From Streptomyces tuirus (lineage in GTDB: Bacteria; Actinomycetota; Actinomycetes; Streptomycetales; Streptomycetaceae), in assembly GCF_014701095.1 (NCBI RefSeq), contig NZ_AP023439.1, forward strand, positions 3,770,001-3,834,000: a DNA stretch of 64,000 bases, in the 5' to 3' direction. The notes beneath the pieces were generated by a model. It did no database searches, was not told where the DNA came from, and saw only the letters and a program-made list of their open reading frames with translations. Shown here one piece after another: positions 49,169 to 58,389 of this stretch (the stretch's first letter is position 1; every line of letters begins with the position of its first letter). Both the position numbers and the translations under genes were made by a program.

Positions 49169-49408
49169 ATGTCCGCAACCCAGGACCGTCTCTTCGCCCT
49201 CGTCTCCGACAAGCTCGGTGTGCTCGCCGAGGAGCTGAACACCGAGGCCACCTTCGACAGCCTCGACCTGGACTCGCTCGCGCTGATCGAGCTCAGCGTC
49301 ATCGTGCAGAAGGAGTTCGGTGTGCAGATCGATGAGACGGCGCTGACCTCGGAGAACACCTTCGGTGACGTGCTCGCCACCATCGACGCCAAGGCTCCGG
49401 TGGCTTGA
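49169..49408 (+). CDS. Acyl carrier protein
   Basis: The product has 79 residues. LDLDSLALIELSVIVQKEFGVQI holds the phosphopantetheine serine (DSL). An AAGGAG ribosome site precedes it. Its stop overlaps the ketosynthase start (TGATG). It is the carrier for the acyl chain in this cluster. Confidence 0.95.
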   Translation: MSATQDRLFALVSDKLGVLAEELNTEATFDSLDLDSLALIELSVIVQKEFGVQIDETALTSENTFGDVLATIDAKAPVA

Positions 49409-50664
49409 TGAGCGGCATACCCACGCAGCGCCGAGGGCGCACGGAACGCTTCGACGTGGCCGTCACCGGGGTCGGCCTGGTCACCCCGGCCGGGCTGGGC
49501 GTCGAGGCCAACTTCGAGCGGGTCTGGTCGGGCGAGTCCACGGCCGCGACCGACCCGGACCTCGCCGGCCTGCCCGTCGACTTCGCCTGCCGCGTCCCCG
49601 GCTTCGACGCCGGAGCGCTGCTAGGACGGCGCAGCGCCGTCCGCATGGACCCCGTCAGCCACTTCGGTGTGGTGGCGGCCCGGCAGGCCGTCGAGGACGC
49701 CGGGCTCGACCCGGCGGCCTGGGACGGTGCCCGGGTCGGTGTGGTCGTCGGCACGTCGCTGGGCGGCTGGTCCACGGTCGAGCGGGAGCACGGCAAACAC
49801 CTGGAGGACGGACCGGAGTTCGTCTCCCCGCTGCTGATGGTGATGGGTCCGGTCAACATGACCGCCGGCTACATCGCCATGGACCTCAAGGCGCTGGGCC
49901 CCAACCAGGTGGTCTCCACGGCCTGCGCCTCCGGCAACACGGCGATCGGATACGCCCGCGCCCTGCTGGAGGCCGGCGTCTGCGACGTCGTCCTGGCGGG
50001 CGGCGCCGAGGCGGCCATGTCGCGGACCGCGATGGCGAGTCTGGCCCGGGCCGGCGCGCTGTCCACGCGCGATGACGACCCGGCGTCCGCCTCCCGCCCG
50101 TTCGACGCCGACCGCAACGGTTTCGTCGCGGGCGAGGGCGCGGCCATGCTCGTGCTGGAGCGCGTCGAGGACGCACGGGCCCGTGGCGCCCGGGTCCGGG
50201 CCCGCGTCTCGGGGTTCGGCGCCTCCGCCGACGGCCACCATGCCTCGGCGCCCGACCCGACCGGCGGTGGGGCGGAGCGGGCCATCCGGGCCGCCCTCGC
50301 CGACGCCCTGGTCGACCCGGCCGAGGTGGACCACGTCAACGCGCACGGCACGTCCACGCCGCTCAACGACATCACCGAGGGCGGTGTGATCCGCCGGGTC
50401 TTCGGTGAGAAGCCGGCCGTCACCTCTACCAAGGGCGTCGTCGGGCATCTGCTGGGAGCGGCCGGAGCGGCCGAGGCGGTGTACACGGTGCTGGCCGTGG
50501 AGCGCCGGCTCGTCCCGCCGACCGCCAACCTGACCAGCCTGGACCCGGGCATCGGGGTGGATGTCGTGGCGAAGGAGGCCCGGCCGCTGGAGATCGGCGC
50601 GGCGGTGAACGACTCCTTCGGCTTCGGCGGCCAGAACGCGGTGATCGTGGTGACGCCGGCATGA
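49408..50664 (+). CDS. FabF-type beta-ketoacyl-ACP synthase (single KS, no chain length factor)
   Basis: The product has 418 residues. All condensing residues are present: Cys in VVSTACASGNTA, His in NAHGTSTPLND, Lys in STKGVVGHLLGAAGA and the second His of the same motif. There is no partner lacking the Cys (no CLF) nearby, so it differs from aromatic type II PKS pairs and resembles KAS II. It elongates ACP-bound chains. Start and stop overlap both neighbours, showing translational coupling. Confidence 0.94.
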   Translation: MSGIPTQRRGRTERFDVAVTGVGLVTPAGLGVEANFERVWSGESTAATDPDLAGLPVDFACRVPGFDAGALLGRRSAVRMDPVSHFGVVAARQAVEDAGLDPAAWDGARVGVVVGTSLGGWSTVEREHGKHLEDGPEFVSPLLMVMGPVNMTAGYIAMDLKALGPNQVVSTACASGNTAIGYARALLEAGVCDVVLAGGAEAAMSRTAMASLARAGALSTRDDDPASASRPFDADRNGFVAGEGAAMLVLERVEDARARGARVRARVSGFGASADGHHASAPDPTGGGAERAIRAALADALVDPAEVDHVNAHGTSTPLNDITEGGVIRRVFGEKPAVTSTKGVVGHLLGAAGAAEAVYTVLAVERRLVPPTANLTSLDPGIGVDVVAKEARPLEIGAAVNDSFGFGGQNAVIVVTPA

Positions 50665-51404
50665 CACGGACTGCGGGGACAGCGGCGCCCGGCGACGGCA
50701 CCGGCCGTTCCGTGCTCGTCACCGGGGGCAACCGCGGCATCGGCCTGGCCGTCGCGCGGGCGCTCGCCGCGCGCGGCGACCGGGTCGCGGTCACCTACCG
50801 CACCGGTGAGCCCCCGGCCGGGCTGCTCGGGGTGCGGTGCGACGTGACCGACGAGGCGCAGGTGGAGCGCGCCTTCAAGGAGGTAGCGGCCGAGCAGGGC
50901 GATGTCGAGGTGCTCGTCGCGAACGCCGGGATCACCCGCGACGGGCTGCTGCTCGCCCTCGAGGACGACGCGGTCGACGCCGTGCTCGACACCAATCTGA
51001 GGTCGGTAATCCGCCTGGCCCGGCACGCCTCCCGGGCCATGCTGGGCAGGCGCTGGGGCCGGATGGTGCTGGTCTCCTCGGCCGTCGCGTTCACCGGCTC
51101 GCCCGGCCAGACCAACTACACCGCCGCCAAGGCCGGCCTGCTCGGGCTGGCCCGCTCCCTCGCCTGGGAGCTCGGCAGCCGCGGCATCACCGTCAACGTC
51201 GTCGCCCCCGGCCTCGTCGAGACGGACATGCTGCGCGAAGTGCGCCCGGCCCGCCTCGCCCAGTACCTGGCGATGACGCCGCTCGGCCGGGCCGGGAGCG
51301 CCGAGGAGGTGGCCGCCGCCGTGCGGTTCCTCACCGGCGACGAGGCCTCGTACATCACCGGCGCCGTGCTGCCGGTCAGCGGTGGGCTCGGCATGGGTCA
51401 CTGA
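50661..51404 (+). CDS. FabG-like 3-oxoacyl-ACP reductase (SDR)
   Basis: The product has 247 residues. The cofactor motif TGGNRGIG, NAG in VANAGITRDG, catalytic Ser in VLVSSAVAF and YxxxK in NYTAAKAG are present, with VNVVAPGLVETDM. NADPH preference is likely. The ATG overlaps the ketosynthase stop (ATGA). It would reduce the beta-keto group made by the preceding KS. Confidence 0.92.
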   Translation: MTRTAGTAAPGDGTGRSVLVTGGNRGIGLAVARALAARGDRVAVTYRTGEPPAGLLGVRCDVTDEAQVERAFKEVAAEQGDVEVLVANAGITRDGLLLALEDDAVDAVLDTNLRSVIRLARHASRAMLGRRWGRMVLVSSAVAFTGSPGQTNYTAAKAGLLGLARSLAWELGSRGITVNVVAPGLVETDMLREVRPARLAQYLAMTPLGRAGSAEEVAAAVRFLTGDEASYITGAVLPVSGGLGMGH

Positions 51405-51458
51405 CGCCCCGTGCCGCACCTGCCCACCACCACCCAGAAAGCACAGGAAAGGGAAGCC

Positions 51459-52445
51459 ATGCCAGTCGGTGTCCTGTCGATGGGCTCCTACACACCGGAC
51501 AAGGTCGTCGACAACCAGCAGATCAGTGCCTGGACGGGGATGCCCGAGTCCTGGGTGACCGAGCGGACCGGGGTGCTCCAGCGGCGCTACGCCGAGCCGG
51601 GCACCACCACCTCCGACCTCGCCGTCCCCGCCGCACGCGAGGCGCTCCAGGGCGTCTCCGACGCGGCGCGCGAACGGCTCGGCGCGCTGGTCGTGGCGAC
51701 CAGCACCCCCGACGTCCCGCAGCCGTCCACGGCCGCGATCCTCCAGCACAAGCTGGGTCTGTCCACCCTGCCCGCCTTCGACATCAACGCCGTCTGCAGC
51801 GGTTTCCTCTACGGCCTCGCGGTCGCCGAGGGCCTGCTGAAGGCGGGGCGGCACGGCGAGCAGGTGCTGCTCGTGGGGGCCGACATGTTTTCCACGATCA
51901 TGGACAGGTCCGACCGGCGCACGGTGAGCCTGTTCGGCGACGGCGCGGGCGCCGTCCTGCTCGGCGAGGTGCCCGAGGGCTACGGCCTGCGGTCGGTTCA
52001 GCTGGTCACGGACGGGGAGTTCCACCACTACGTCGGCGTGGAGGCCGGCGGCACCCGCACGCCGCTCGACGCCGAGGCCCGCGAGGCCGGGGGGCACTAC
52101 TTCCGCATGGACGGACGCGCGGTGCGCGACTACGCGCTGTCGGTGCTGGCGAAACTGACCGCCCTGACGCTCGACGAGTGCGGGCTGGCCCTGGAGGACG
52201 TGGACCGGTTCGTCTTCCACCAGGCGAACACCAGGCTTCTGGAGACGTTCGTGGCGGATGCCGGGATCGACCCGGCCCGGGTCGCCTACACCGCTCCGCA
52301 CCTGGGCAACACCGTCGCCGCGTCCGTGCCGCTCACCCTGCACGCCACGCACCGCGAGCGGCCGCTGCGGCGCGGCGAGCGGGTGCTGCTGGCGTCCGTG
52401 GGCGGCGGCATGACCGCCGGTGCGGCGCTGCTGACCTGGTACTGA
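51459..52445 (+). CDS. Canonical FabH (beta-ketoacyl-ACP synthase III)
   Basis: The product has 328 residues from ATG 51459, behind GGAAAGGGAA. The triad is complete: Cys in NAVCSGFLYG, His in FVFHQANTRLLE and Asn in LGNTVAASVP. WVTERTGVLQRRYAEPG is the usual early motif. It starts chains by condensing acyl-CoA with malonyl-ACP. Having its own FabH means this cluster can choose its own starter independent of primary metabolism, which is inference. Confidence 0.94.
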   Translation: MPVGVLSMGSYTPDKVVDNQQISAWTGMPESWVTERTGVLQRRYAEPGTTTSDLAVPAAREALQGVSDAARERLGALVVATSTPDVPQPSTAAILQHKLGLSTLPAFDINAVCSGFLYGLAVAEGLLKAGRHGEQVLLVGADMFSTIMDRSDRRTVSLFGDGAGAVLLGEVPEGYGLRSVQLVTDGEFHHYVGVEAGGTRTPLDAEAREAGGHYFRMDGRAVRDYALSVLAKLTALTLDECGLALEDVDRFVFHQANTRLLETFVADAGIDPARVAYTAPHLGNTVAASVPLTLHATHRERPLRRGERVLLASVGGGMTAGAALLTWY

Positions 52446-52508
52446 CGCGCCGCCCTTCCCGCACGGCACACCGACCACACGCACACGACACGCAGTATCG
52501 GAGGAGCC

Positions 52509-53267
52509 ATGAGGCTCGACGGACAGACGGCCGTCATCACCGGGGGCACCCGCGGCCTGGGGCGCGCGATCGCCGAGGCCTACCTCGCCGAGGGCGCCTC
52601 GGTGGTGGTCGCCGCACGCAACCCGTACGACATCAAGGAGCTGGCCGACGAGTACGGCGACCGGCTGCTCTACCACCACACCGACGTGACCGACGAGGCG
52701 TCGGTGGACGGGCTGATGACCACCGCCGCCGAGACGTACGGCGGCGTCGACGTCCTGGTCAACAACGCGGGAGTCAGCCGTGACGGCCGGATCTCCCGGC
52801 TGTCGGTGGCCGACTGGAACACCACGCTGGCCACCAACCTGACCGGCGTCTTCCTCTGCACGCGCGCGGTGATCGCCCCGATGACCGCCCGGCGGGAGGC
52901 GACCGGCGTCGGCGGCCGCATCATCAACGTGTCGTCCTGCGTGGCCGGCCGGGCCGCGATCGGGGCGTCCGCCTACAGCGCGAGCAAGGCCGCGGTGGAG
53001 ATGTTCACCCGCAGCTCGGCGGCCGAGCTGGCGCCGAAGGGCATCACCGTCAACTGCCTGTCGCCCGGCTACATCGACGAGGGCATGGGCAAGGAGCTCG
53101 CCGCCAACGAGCGCGCTTGGGAGAGCTACCGCGGCCGGCTGCTGTCCGGGCGGCTGGGCCGCCCCCAGGAGGTCGGCGCCACCGCCGTGTTCCTGGCGTC
53201 GCGGGACAGCTCGTACGTCAACGGCAGTGTCGTCGAGGTCAACGGAGGCCTGATGTGGGCGGCCTGA
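52509..53267 (+). CDS. Short-chain dehydrogenase/reductase
   Basis: The product has 252 residues, with GGAGG ahead of the ATG. TGGTRGLG, NNAGVSRDGR, Ser in INVSSCVAG and YxxxK in AYSASKAAVE are present, along with CLSPGYIDEGM. It is distinct from the FabG-type gene upstream and closer to gluconate or polyol-type SDRs, so a tailoring oxidoreductase is likely. Its stop lies inside the next gene. Confidence 0.9.
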   Translation: MRLDGQTAVITGGTRGLGRAIAEAYLAEGASVVVAARNPYDIKELADEYGDRLLYHHTDVTDEASVDGLMTTAAETYGGVDVLVNNAGVSRDGRISRLSVADWNTTLATNLTGVFLCTRAVIAPMTARREATGVGGRIINVSSCVAGRAAIGASAYSASKAAVEMFTRSSAAELAPKGITVNCLSPGYIDEGMGKELAANERAWESYRGRLLSGRLGRPQEVGATAVFLASRDSSYVNGSVVEVNGGLMWAA

Positions 53268-54820
53268 CCGGGCGTGGGCCCGCGGCGCCCGTGCTGGTCG
53301 TCGGAGCCGGGCCGGTGGGTCTGGTCGTCGCCTGCGAGCTGCTCCAGCGGGACATCCCCGTACGGCTCGTGGACGCCGGGCGCGGGCACTCCGCGCACTC
53401 CCGGGCGAACGTCGTCTGGCCGCGCAACCTCGAACTGCTCGACCGGATCGGGGTCACCGGCGACCTGCTGGACATCGGCCACCGGCTGGCGGGCACGGCG
53501 TTCTACTCGCGCGGCCGCCGCCTGGCGACGGCCTGGATGAGCCGACTGCCCGACTCGCCCTACCCGTTCGCGCTCACCCTGCCGCAGCACGACACCGAGC
53601 GGGTCCTGCGCCGCCGGTTCGCCGGTCTGGGCGGCACCCTGGAGGAGGGCGTCCGGCTCACGGCCCTCGCCAGCACCCCCGGCGGGCCGGCCGTCAAGCT
53701 CGAGCACGAGGGCGGTCGCGTCGAGGAGCTGGAGCCCGGCTGGCTGGTCGGAGCGGACGGTGCGCACAGCACCGTGCGCAAGGAACTGGGCATCGCCTAC
53801 GACGGCCCGCCCGTCGACGTGTCGTTCGCCATCACCGACGCCCGGCTGACGACCACCCTCTCCGAGGACCTGTCGCACTACTGCTACGCGCCGAGCGGCG
53901 CCATGGTGCTCGGCCCGATGGGCGACGGCGTGCACCGCATCGCCCTGAGCGTGCCGCACGACGCGTACGACGAGGGCGATCCTCCGCCGCTGGAGATGTT
54001 CCAGCAGGTCGTCGACGACCGGGCGGCCGGCCGCAGCCGTGTGGAGGAACTGCTGTGGAGCGGTTCCTTCCGGGTGCGGGTCAGGATCGCCTCCGCCTTC
54101 CGCAGCGGGCGCTGCTTCCTGGTGGGCGACGCCGCCCATGTGATCAGCCCGGCCGGCGGTCAGGGCATGAACACGGGGATGCAGGACGCGTTCAACCTGG
54201 CGTGGAAGCTGTCCGGAGTCATCCGCGGGGAGTTCGGGGAGGCGATCCTGGACTCCTACGACACCGAGCGCCGGGCCGTCTCGCACTCCGTGGCGCGCTC
54301 GACCGAGCTGCTGACCAAGGCCGGGCTGGTCAGCACACCGGCGAAGGTCGCTCTGCGGGACGCGGCGTTCATGGCGGCCGACCGGTCGGGCCTGTTCCAG
54401 CGCAAGATCGCCCCGCAGCTCGGGCAGACGGACGTCAGCTACGACGGTGATCGCCATCCCCGCCTGCCGGTGATGGTCTCGGGCGGGGCGGAGCCGGGCG
54501 CCGCCTCCTCGCGGCACGGCGGCGGGTGGCCCGCCATCGACCGGGACCGGCACACCGTGCTCCTGTGGCCCGGCCGGCGGACGCCGCCACCGGACTGGCG
54601 GCGCACCCGCGACCGGCTGCGGCGGGCGCTGCCCGAGGGCACCCCCGTGCTCGACCTGACCCGTGCGGTCCCCAAGGGGCTGGCCGCCGCCCTGGGCCCG
54701 GGGCCGGCCGTGGCGGTGGTCCGTCCGGACGGCCATCTGCTGGCCCGGCTCGACCCCCGGCGACCCCGGGACACCACCCACCTGCTCACCCGAGCGGCCC
54801 ACCTCAGGAGCCGGCCATGA
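53255..54820 (+). CDS. FAD-dependent aromatic-type monooxygenase (class A)
   Basis: The product has 521 residues from GTG 53255, behind GGAGG, overlapping the SDR by 13 bp. The FAD motif is VLVVGAGPVGLVVACELLQRD. DG in VGADGAHSTVRKELG and the GD motif LVGDAAHVISPAGGQGMNTGMQDAFNLAWKL (about residues 290-320) are complete. A thioredoxin-like C-terminal domain is reduced but present. It is of the kind that hydroxylates or oxidises polyketide and phenolic substrates. The substrate here is unknown. Confidence 0.9.
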   Translation: MGGLTGRGPAAPVLVVGAGPVGLVVACELLQRDIPVRLVDAGRGHSAHSRANVVWPRNLELLDRIGVTGDLLDIGHRLAGTAFYSRGRRLATAWMSRLPDSPYPFALTLPQHDTERVLRRRFAGLGGTLEEGVRLTALASTPGGPAVKLEHEGGRVEELEPGWLVGADGAHSTVRKELGIAYDGPPVDVSFAITDARLTTTLSEDLSHYCYAPSGAMVLGPMGDGVHRIALSVPHDAYDEGDPPPLEMFQQVVDDRAAGRSRVEELLWSGSFRVRVRIASAFRSGRCFLVGDAAHVISPAGGQGMNTGMQDAFNLAWKLSGVIRGEFGEAILDSYDTERRAVSHSVARSTELLTKAGLVSTPAKVALRDAAFMAADRSGLFQRKIAPQLGQTDVSYDGDRHPRLPVMVSGGAEPGAASSRHGGGWPAIDRDRHTVLLWPGRRTPPPDWRRTRDRLRRALPEGTPVLDLTRAVPKGLAAALGPGPAVAVVRPDGHLLARLDPRRPRDTTHLLTRAAHLRSRP

Positions 54821-55548
54821 CCACCGCACTTCCCCCGCTGACCACCGGCCACTCCCGTCCCGTGGTGGCGTTCTTCGACGCTGACGAGACCCTCATCGCG
54901 ATGAAGACCCCGTTCTCGCTGCTGCGCCACCGGCTGCGGCGGCAGGGCGACATCACGGGCGCCGAGTACGAACGGCTGGTGGAGCCGCTGCGGCGCCTGG
55001 CGTCGATGGGCGTCACCCCGGTCGAGGTGGTGTCCAAGTTCTACGAACTGCACACTGGCGTCCCCTGGGACGACGTCGTCGCGGAGGCCCGCGCGTGGTA
55101 CGCCGAACTGCGCGAGGGCGGAGCCCCGTTCATCGAGCCGGCCGTCGCGCGGCTGCGGCGCCACCAGCAGGCGGGCCACCACACGGTGGTCGTCTCCGGC
55201 TCGTGGCCCGCCACCCTGCATCCGATCACCGACGACCTCGGGGTCGACCTGGTCCTGTGCACCGAGCCGGAACTGGACGACAACCGGTGCATGACCGGGG
55301 GGATCCGGCACGCGATGTTCGGTCCGGCGAAGGCGGAGGCGGTCCGGGAGGCGCTGGAGAAGTTCGGCGCGGATCCCGCGGACTGTTACGCGTACGGGGA
55401 CGACCCCGGGGATCTGACCATGCTGCGCATGGTGGGCCGTCCGACCGTGGTCGGAGCGAACCCGAGGATGGCGGCGCACGCGGCGGAACACGGCTGGCCG
55501 GTCATCCCGGCGACCCTCGTGGCGGGCACAAGGCGCCAGCCGGTGTGA
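54817..55548 (+). CDS. HAD-IB family phosphatase (SerB-like)
   Basis: The product has 243 residues, its ATG overlapping the monooxygenase stop. Motif I is FFDADETLIAM (nucleophile and acid/base Asp), motif II VVSGSWPATL, and motif III with motif IV are the Lys in GPAKAEAV and YGDDPGDLTML. The cap region is alpha-helical. In A-factor and methylenomycin-furan pathways a phosphatase removes the phosphate of the condensed intermediate; a HAD enzyme here would fit that step. Confidence 0.9.
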   Translation: MTTALPPLTTGHSRPVVAFFDADETLIAMKTPFSLLRHRLRRQGDITGAEYERLVEPLRRLASMGVTPVEVVSKFYELHTGVPWDDVVAEARAWYAELREGGAPFIEPAVARLRRHQQAGHHTVVVSGSWPATLHPITDDLGVDLVLCTEPELDDNRCMTGGIRHAMFGPAKAEAVREALEKFGADPADCYAYGDDPGDLTMLRMVGRPTVVGANPRMAAHAAEHGWPVIPATLVAGTRRQPV

Positions 55549-55559
55549 GCGCGACGAAA

Positions 55560-55592
55560 CCGCCCCGCGCCCCTCGGGGGGTGCGGGGCGGC
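55560..55592 (+). terminator. Terminator of the biosynthetic operon
   Basis: CCGCCCCGC (55560-55568) pairs with GCGGGGCGG (55583-55591), 11 bp after the HAD stop. Confidence 0.75.
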
Positions 55593-55673
55593 GTCGTGTG
55601 GCGGGTCGCCGCGTCGCCCGTCCCGGGGCACTCGGTGCGGCCGGGCCGGGCAGGCGGTGCGCCGGTGGCCGGC

Positions 55674-56630
55674 TCAGCGGGCGCCGACTGCCTCCGGCAG
55701 GGCCGCCAGCTCCGCCAGCGCCTCGGGCGGCAGGGCCAGGGAGCCGGCCGCCACGTTGTCCTCCAGGTAGCGGCGGGTCTTGGTGCCGGGGATGACGCCC
55801 ACGTGGTCGCCCTGGGCCAGGACCCACGCGATCGCCACCTGCGCCACGGTCGCCCCCAGTCCGTCGGCCAGGGCCCGCACCCGGTCGACGATGGCCTGGT
55901 TGGCCTGGATGGCCTCGGGCTGGAAGCGCGGGATCCGGTGCCTGCCGTCCACCTGCGGCAGGTCCTTCGGGCTGCTGATGAGCCCGGACAGGAAACCCCG
56001 GCCGAGCGGTGCGAAGGCGATGAACGCGATCCCTTCGCGCCCGCAGTGCTCCACCACGCCGTCGGTCAGGGCGTTCCGGCTCCACAGGGACAGTTCGCTC
56101 TGCACCGACGCGACGGGGTGGACGGCCTGCGCCCGGCCGATCTCCTCCACGGACGCCTCGGACAGGCCGAGCGCGCCCAGCTTGCCCTCCTTCACCAGCT
56201 CCGCGAGCGCTCCCCAGCTCTCCTCGACCGGCACCTCGGGGTCGATGCGGTGCAGCTGGTAGAGGTCCACGTGATCCACGCCGAGCCGCCGCAGGCTCGC
56301 GTCGACGGCTGCCCGCAGGTACTCGGGCCGGCCGTCCCGGTGGCTGCGGTAGGTGGCGGGGTCGTCCACGACGAGCCCGCCCTTGGTGGCGAGCAGGACG
56401 CGATCGCGGTAGCCCTTAAGCGCCTTTCCGACCAGGACCTCATTGGTGAACGGGCCGTACTGGTCGGCTGTGTCGATCAGATCGGCGCCGATGTCGACGG
56501 CATGCCGTATGACCCCGATCGACTCGCTCTCGTCCCGGCCCAGCTCGTCGTAGCCCCACGACATTCCCATGCAGCCGAGGCCGACGGCCGCGAAGCTCCG
56601 CTCTGAGCCGCCCAGTTGGATCCTGCGCAT
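55674..56630 (-). CDS. Aldo/keto reductase
   Basis: The product has 318 residues from ATG 56630; the frame is open to 56714 but that part looks like promoter. LGCMGMSWGYDE, Asp and Tyr of the catalytic tetrad in DTADQYGP, Lys in LLATKGG and His in LYQLHRIDP are present. It is an AKR of the plant-auxin/YajO-like class using NADPH. It diverges from the MFS exporter gene and may be a tailoring or detoxifying enzyme. Confidence 0.9.
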   Translation of the reverse strand: MRRIQLGGSERSFAAVGLGCMGMSWGYDELGRDESESIGVIRHAVDIGADLIDTADQYGPFTNEVLVGKALKGYRDRVLLATKGGLVVDDPATYRSHRDGRPEYLRAAVDASLRRLGVDHVDLYQLHRIDPEVPVEESWGALAELVKEGKLGALGLSEASVEEIGRAQAVHPVASVQSELSLWSRNALTDGVVEHCGREGIAFIAFAPLGRGFLSGLISSPKDLPQVDGRHRIPRFQPEAIQANQAIVDRVRALADGLGATVAQVAIAWVLAQGDHVGVIPGTKTRRYLEDNVAAGSLALPPEALAELAALPEAVGAR

Positions 56631-56693
56631 CGCCGTGCGCACCGCCTTTCCCAGTCGTGTCGGTCCGTCGATTGACAGGCCTTCATCTTTACA

Positions 56694-56706
56694 CAGAACT
56701 CTGCCA
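56694..56706. promoter_or_regulatory. Operator-like sequence shared with the 45.7-kb promoter
   Basis: CAGAACTCTGCCA is the reverse complement of TGGCAGAGTTCTG; the other copy is TGGCAGAACTCTG at 45749-45761. It lies 64 bp upstream of the aldo/keto reductase start. CATACGAC directly follows at 56705-56712 and recurs as GTCGTATG upstream of the marR gene (58893-58900). Confidence 0.4.
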
Positions 56707-56765
56707 TACGACATTGACAGCGGCTATGTTCAGCCCCCTAACCTATGCCAGGGTTCTTACACATG

Positions 56766-56798
56766 GCTGACTGCGAACAGTCAGCTGACTACGAACAG
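56766..56798 (+). promoter_or_regulatory. Direct and inverted repeats in the MFS leader
   Basis: GCTGACTGCGAACAG (56766-56780) and GCTGACTACGAACAG (56784-56798) are 15-bp direct repeats with one difference, 18 bp apart. The first also forms the palindrome TGACTGCGAACAGTCA (56768-56783). They lie just before the exporter start (56815) and look like a repressor-binding site. Confidence 0.6.
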
Positions 56799-56814
56799 AC
56801 AGAGGTGATCCTCC

Positions 56815-58380
56815 GTGTCCACCGGCAACCCGCGGGCCACGCTCGCCGCGGCGTGCGTCGTCGGCCCGCTCATGACCCTGGTGGTGACCGGCCCGTCCGT
56901 GGCCGTCCCCGACATCGGCGCCGATCTGCACAGCTCACTCGCCGCCGCCCAGTGGGTGGTCGACGGCTACATGCTGACCGCGTCCAGCAGCCTCGCGGCC
57001 ATGGGCTCGCTCGCCGACCGCGTCGGCCACCGCAGGATGTTCACCTGGGGCATGGCCTTCTTCGCCTTCTGGATGACCGTCTCGGGCCTGGCGAACAGCA
57101 TCCTGCTGCTCGACGTCTCGCGCGCGATCGCCGGCTTCGGCAGCGGCGCGGCGCTCGCCTCCATCACCGCGATCCTGGCGCAGTCCTTCGACGGCGCCGC
57201 CCGCGCGAAGGCGTTCGGCCTCTTCGGCACGTTCCTCGGAGCCGGCCTGGCCTTCGGGCCGATGTTCGGCGGTGTGCTGGTCAACCTGTGGGGCTGGCGT
57301 TCGGTCTTCCTCGTCCTGGCCGCGGTCTCCGCGCTGGTCCTGCTGAGCACTCCGCTGCTGCCCCGCCCGGAGCCCAACCGCGGGCCCCGCTTCGACTGGA
57401 CCGGCACCTTCACCTTCGGCCTCGGCATCGCCCTGTTCGTCCTCGCCCTCGTCGAGGGGCCGGGCCGGGGCTGGACCGACCCGGTCGTGCTCGGCTCGGC
57501 CGCCGGCTGCCTGATCCTGATGGCCGTCTTCGTGACGGTGGAACGCCGTACCGAGCACCCGATGTTCGACCTGGGCCTGTTCGCCCGGCCGCAGTTCCTG
57601 GCCGTCTGCCTGGTGCCGCTGGTGCTGGCGTTCAGCTTTGTGGCCCTCGTCATCGTGCTGCCGCCGTACCTGACCTCCACCAGCGGTCTGTCCGCCTTCC
57701 GGATCGGTCTGGTCCTGCTTCTCCTGACCGGGCCGTCCCTGGTGATGCCCGCCGTCACCGGTGTGCTCGCGCAGAAGATCTCGCAGCGCGCCCTGTTCGT
57801 CGTGCTGCTGTGCTTCTCCGCCGTCGGCGCCGCATGGCTGACCATGGTCGACCCCGGCGCCTCCACGGCAGCGCTGGCCGGCCCCCTGCTCTTCCTGGGC
57901 GTCGGGTACGGCATCTCCCTGGGCATCCTGGACGGCGCTGCGGTCTCGGCCGTCGAGCCGGAGCGGATGGGCATGGCCGCCGGCATGTTCAACACGGTGC
58001 GGCTCGCCTCCGACGCCGTCTCGATGGCCGGGCTGGGCACGCTCGTCACGGCCCTCACCAAGAGCGCCCTCGACAGCGGTGCCGTGTCCGCGTACCCGGG
58101 TGGCGCCGAGGCGCTGACCTCGCGCGCGCTCCAGGGCGGCCTGCCCGAGGCCGCCGCGTCGCTCCCGGCCGGCGAGGTCCGGGACCGGGCCGTGACCGCG
58201 ATGGCCGACGCCTACGCCAGTGGGCTGCACACCACCATGTGGATCGTCGCGGCGGCCTGTGCGGTCAGCGCGGTCGTCGTCGGCAGCCTGCTCAAGGGCG
58301 GGAAGCCGTCCGGTGACGCGCCCGCCGAAGCCCCCGGCGACGCGGCCCCGGCGGCGCCCGAACCCGCCTCCGCGCACTGA
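56815..58380 (+). CDS. MFS multidrug exporter, DHA2 (EmrB/QacA) type
   Basis: The product has 521 residues with about 14 membrane helices, from GTG 56815. GPSVAVPDIGADLHSSLAAAQWVVDGYMLT and the motif A region GSLADRVGHRRMF are typical. The C-terminus is an Ala/Pro/Glu-rich tail. It is probably the self-resistance or export pump of the cluster. Thioesterase and marR genes follow in the same direction, which fits MarR-controlled export. Confidence 0.92.
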   Translation: MSTGNPRATLAAACVVGPLMTLVVTGPSVAVPDIGADLHSSLAAAQWVVDGYMLTASSSLAAMGSLADRVGHRRMFTWGMAFFAFWMTVSGLANSILLLDVSRAIAGFGSGAALASITAILAQSFDGAARAKAFGLFGTFLGAGLAFGPMFGGVLVNLWGWRSVFLVLAAVSALVLLSTPLLPRPEPNRGPRFDWTGTFTFGLGIALFVLALVEGPGRGWTDPVVLGSAAGCLILMAVFVTVERRTEHPMFDLGLFARPQFLAVCLVPLVLAFSFVALVIVLPPYLTSTSGLSAFRIGLVLLLLTGPSLVMPAVTGVLAQKISQRALFVVLLCFSAVGAAWLTMVDPGASTAALAGPLLFLGVGYGISLGILDGAAVSAVEPERMGMAAGMFNTVRLASDAVSMAGLGTLVTALTKSALDSGAVSAYPGGAEALTSRALQGGLPEAAASLPAGEVRDRAVTAMADAYASGLHTTMWIVAAACAVSAVVVGSLLKGGKPSGDAPAEAPGDAAPAAPEPASAH

Positions 58381-58389
58381 GGGGCGGAC

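Noticed and set aside
49408..50664. Aromatic type II polyketide synthase call for the ketosynthase
   Set aside because: No chain length factor, cyclase or aromatase is found nearby; all condensing residues match FabF.
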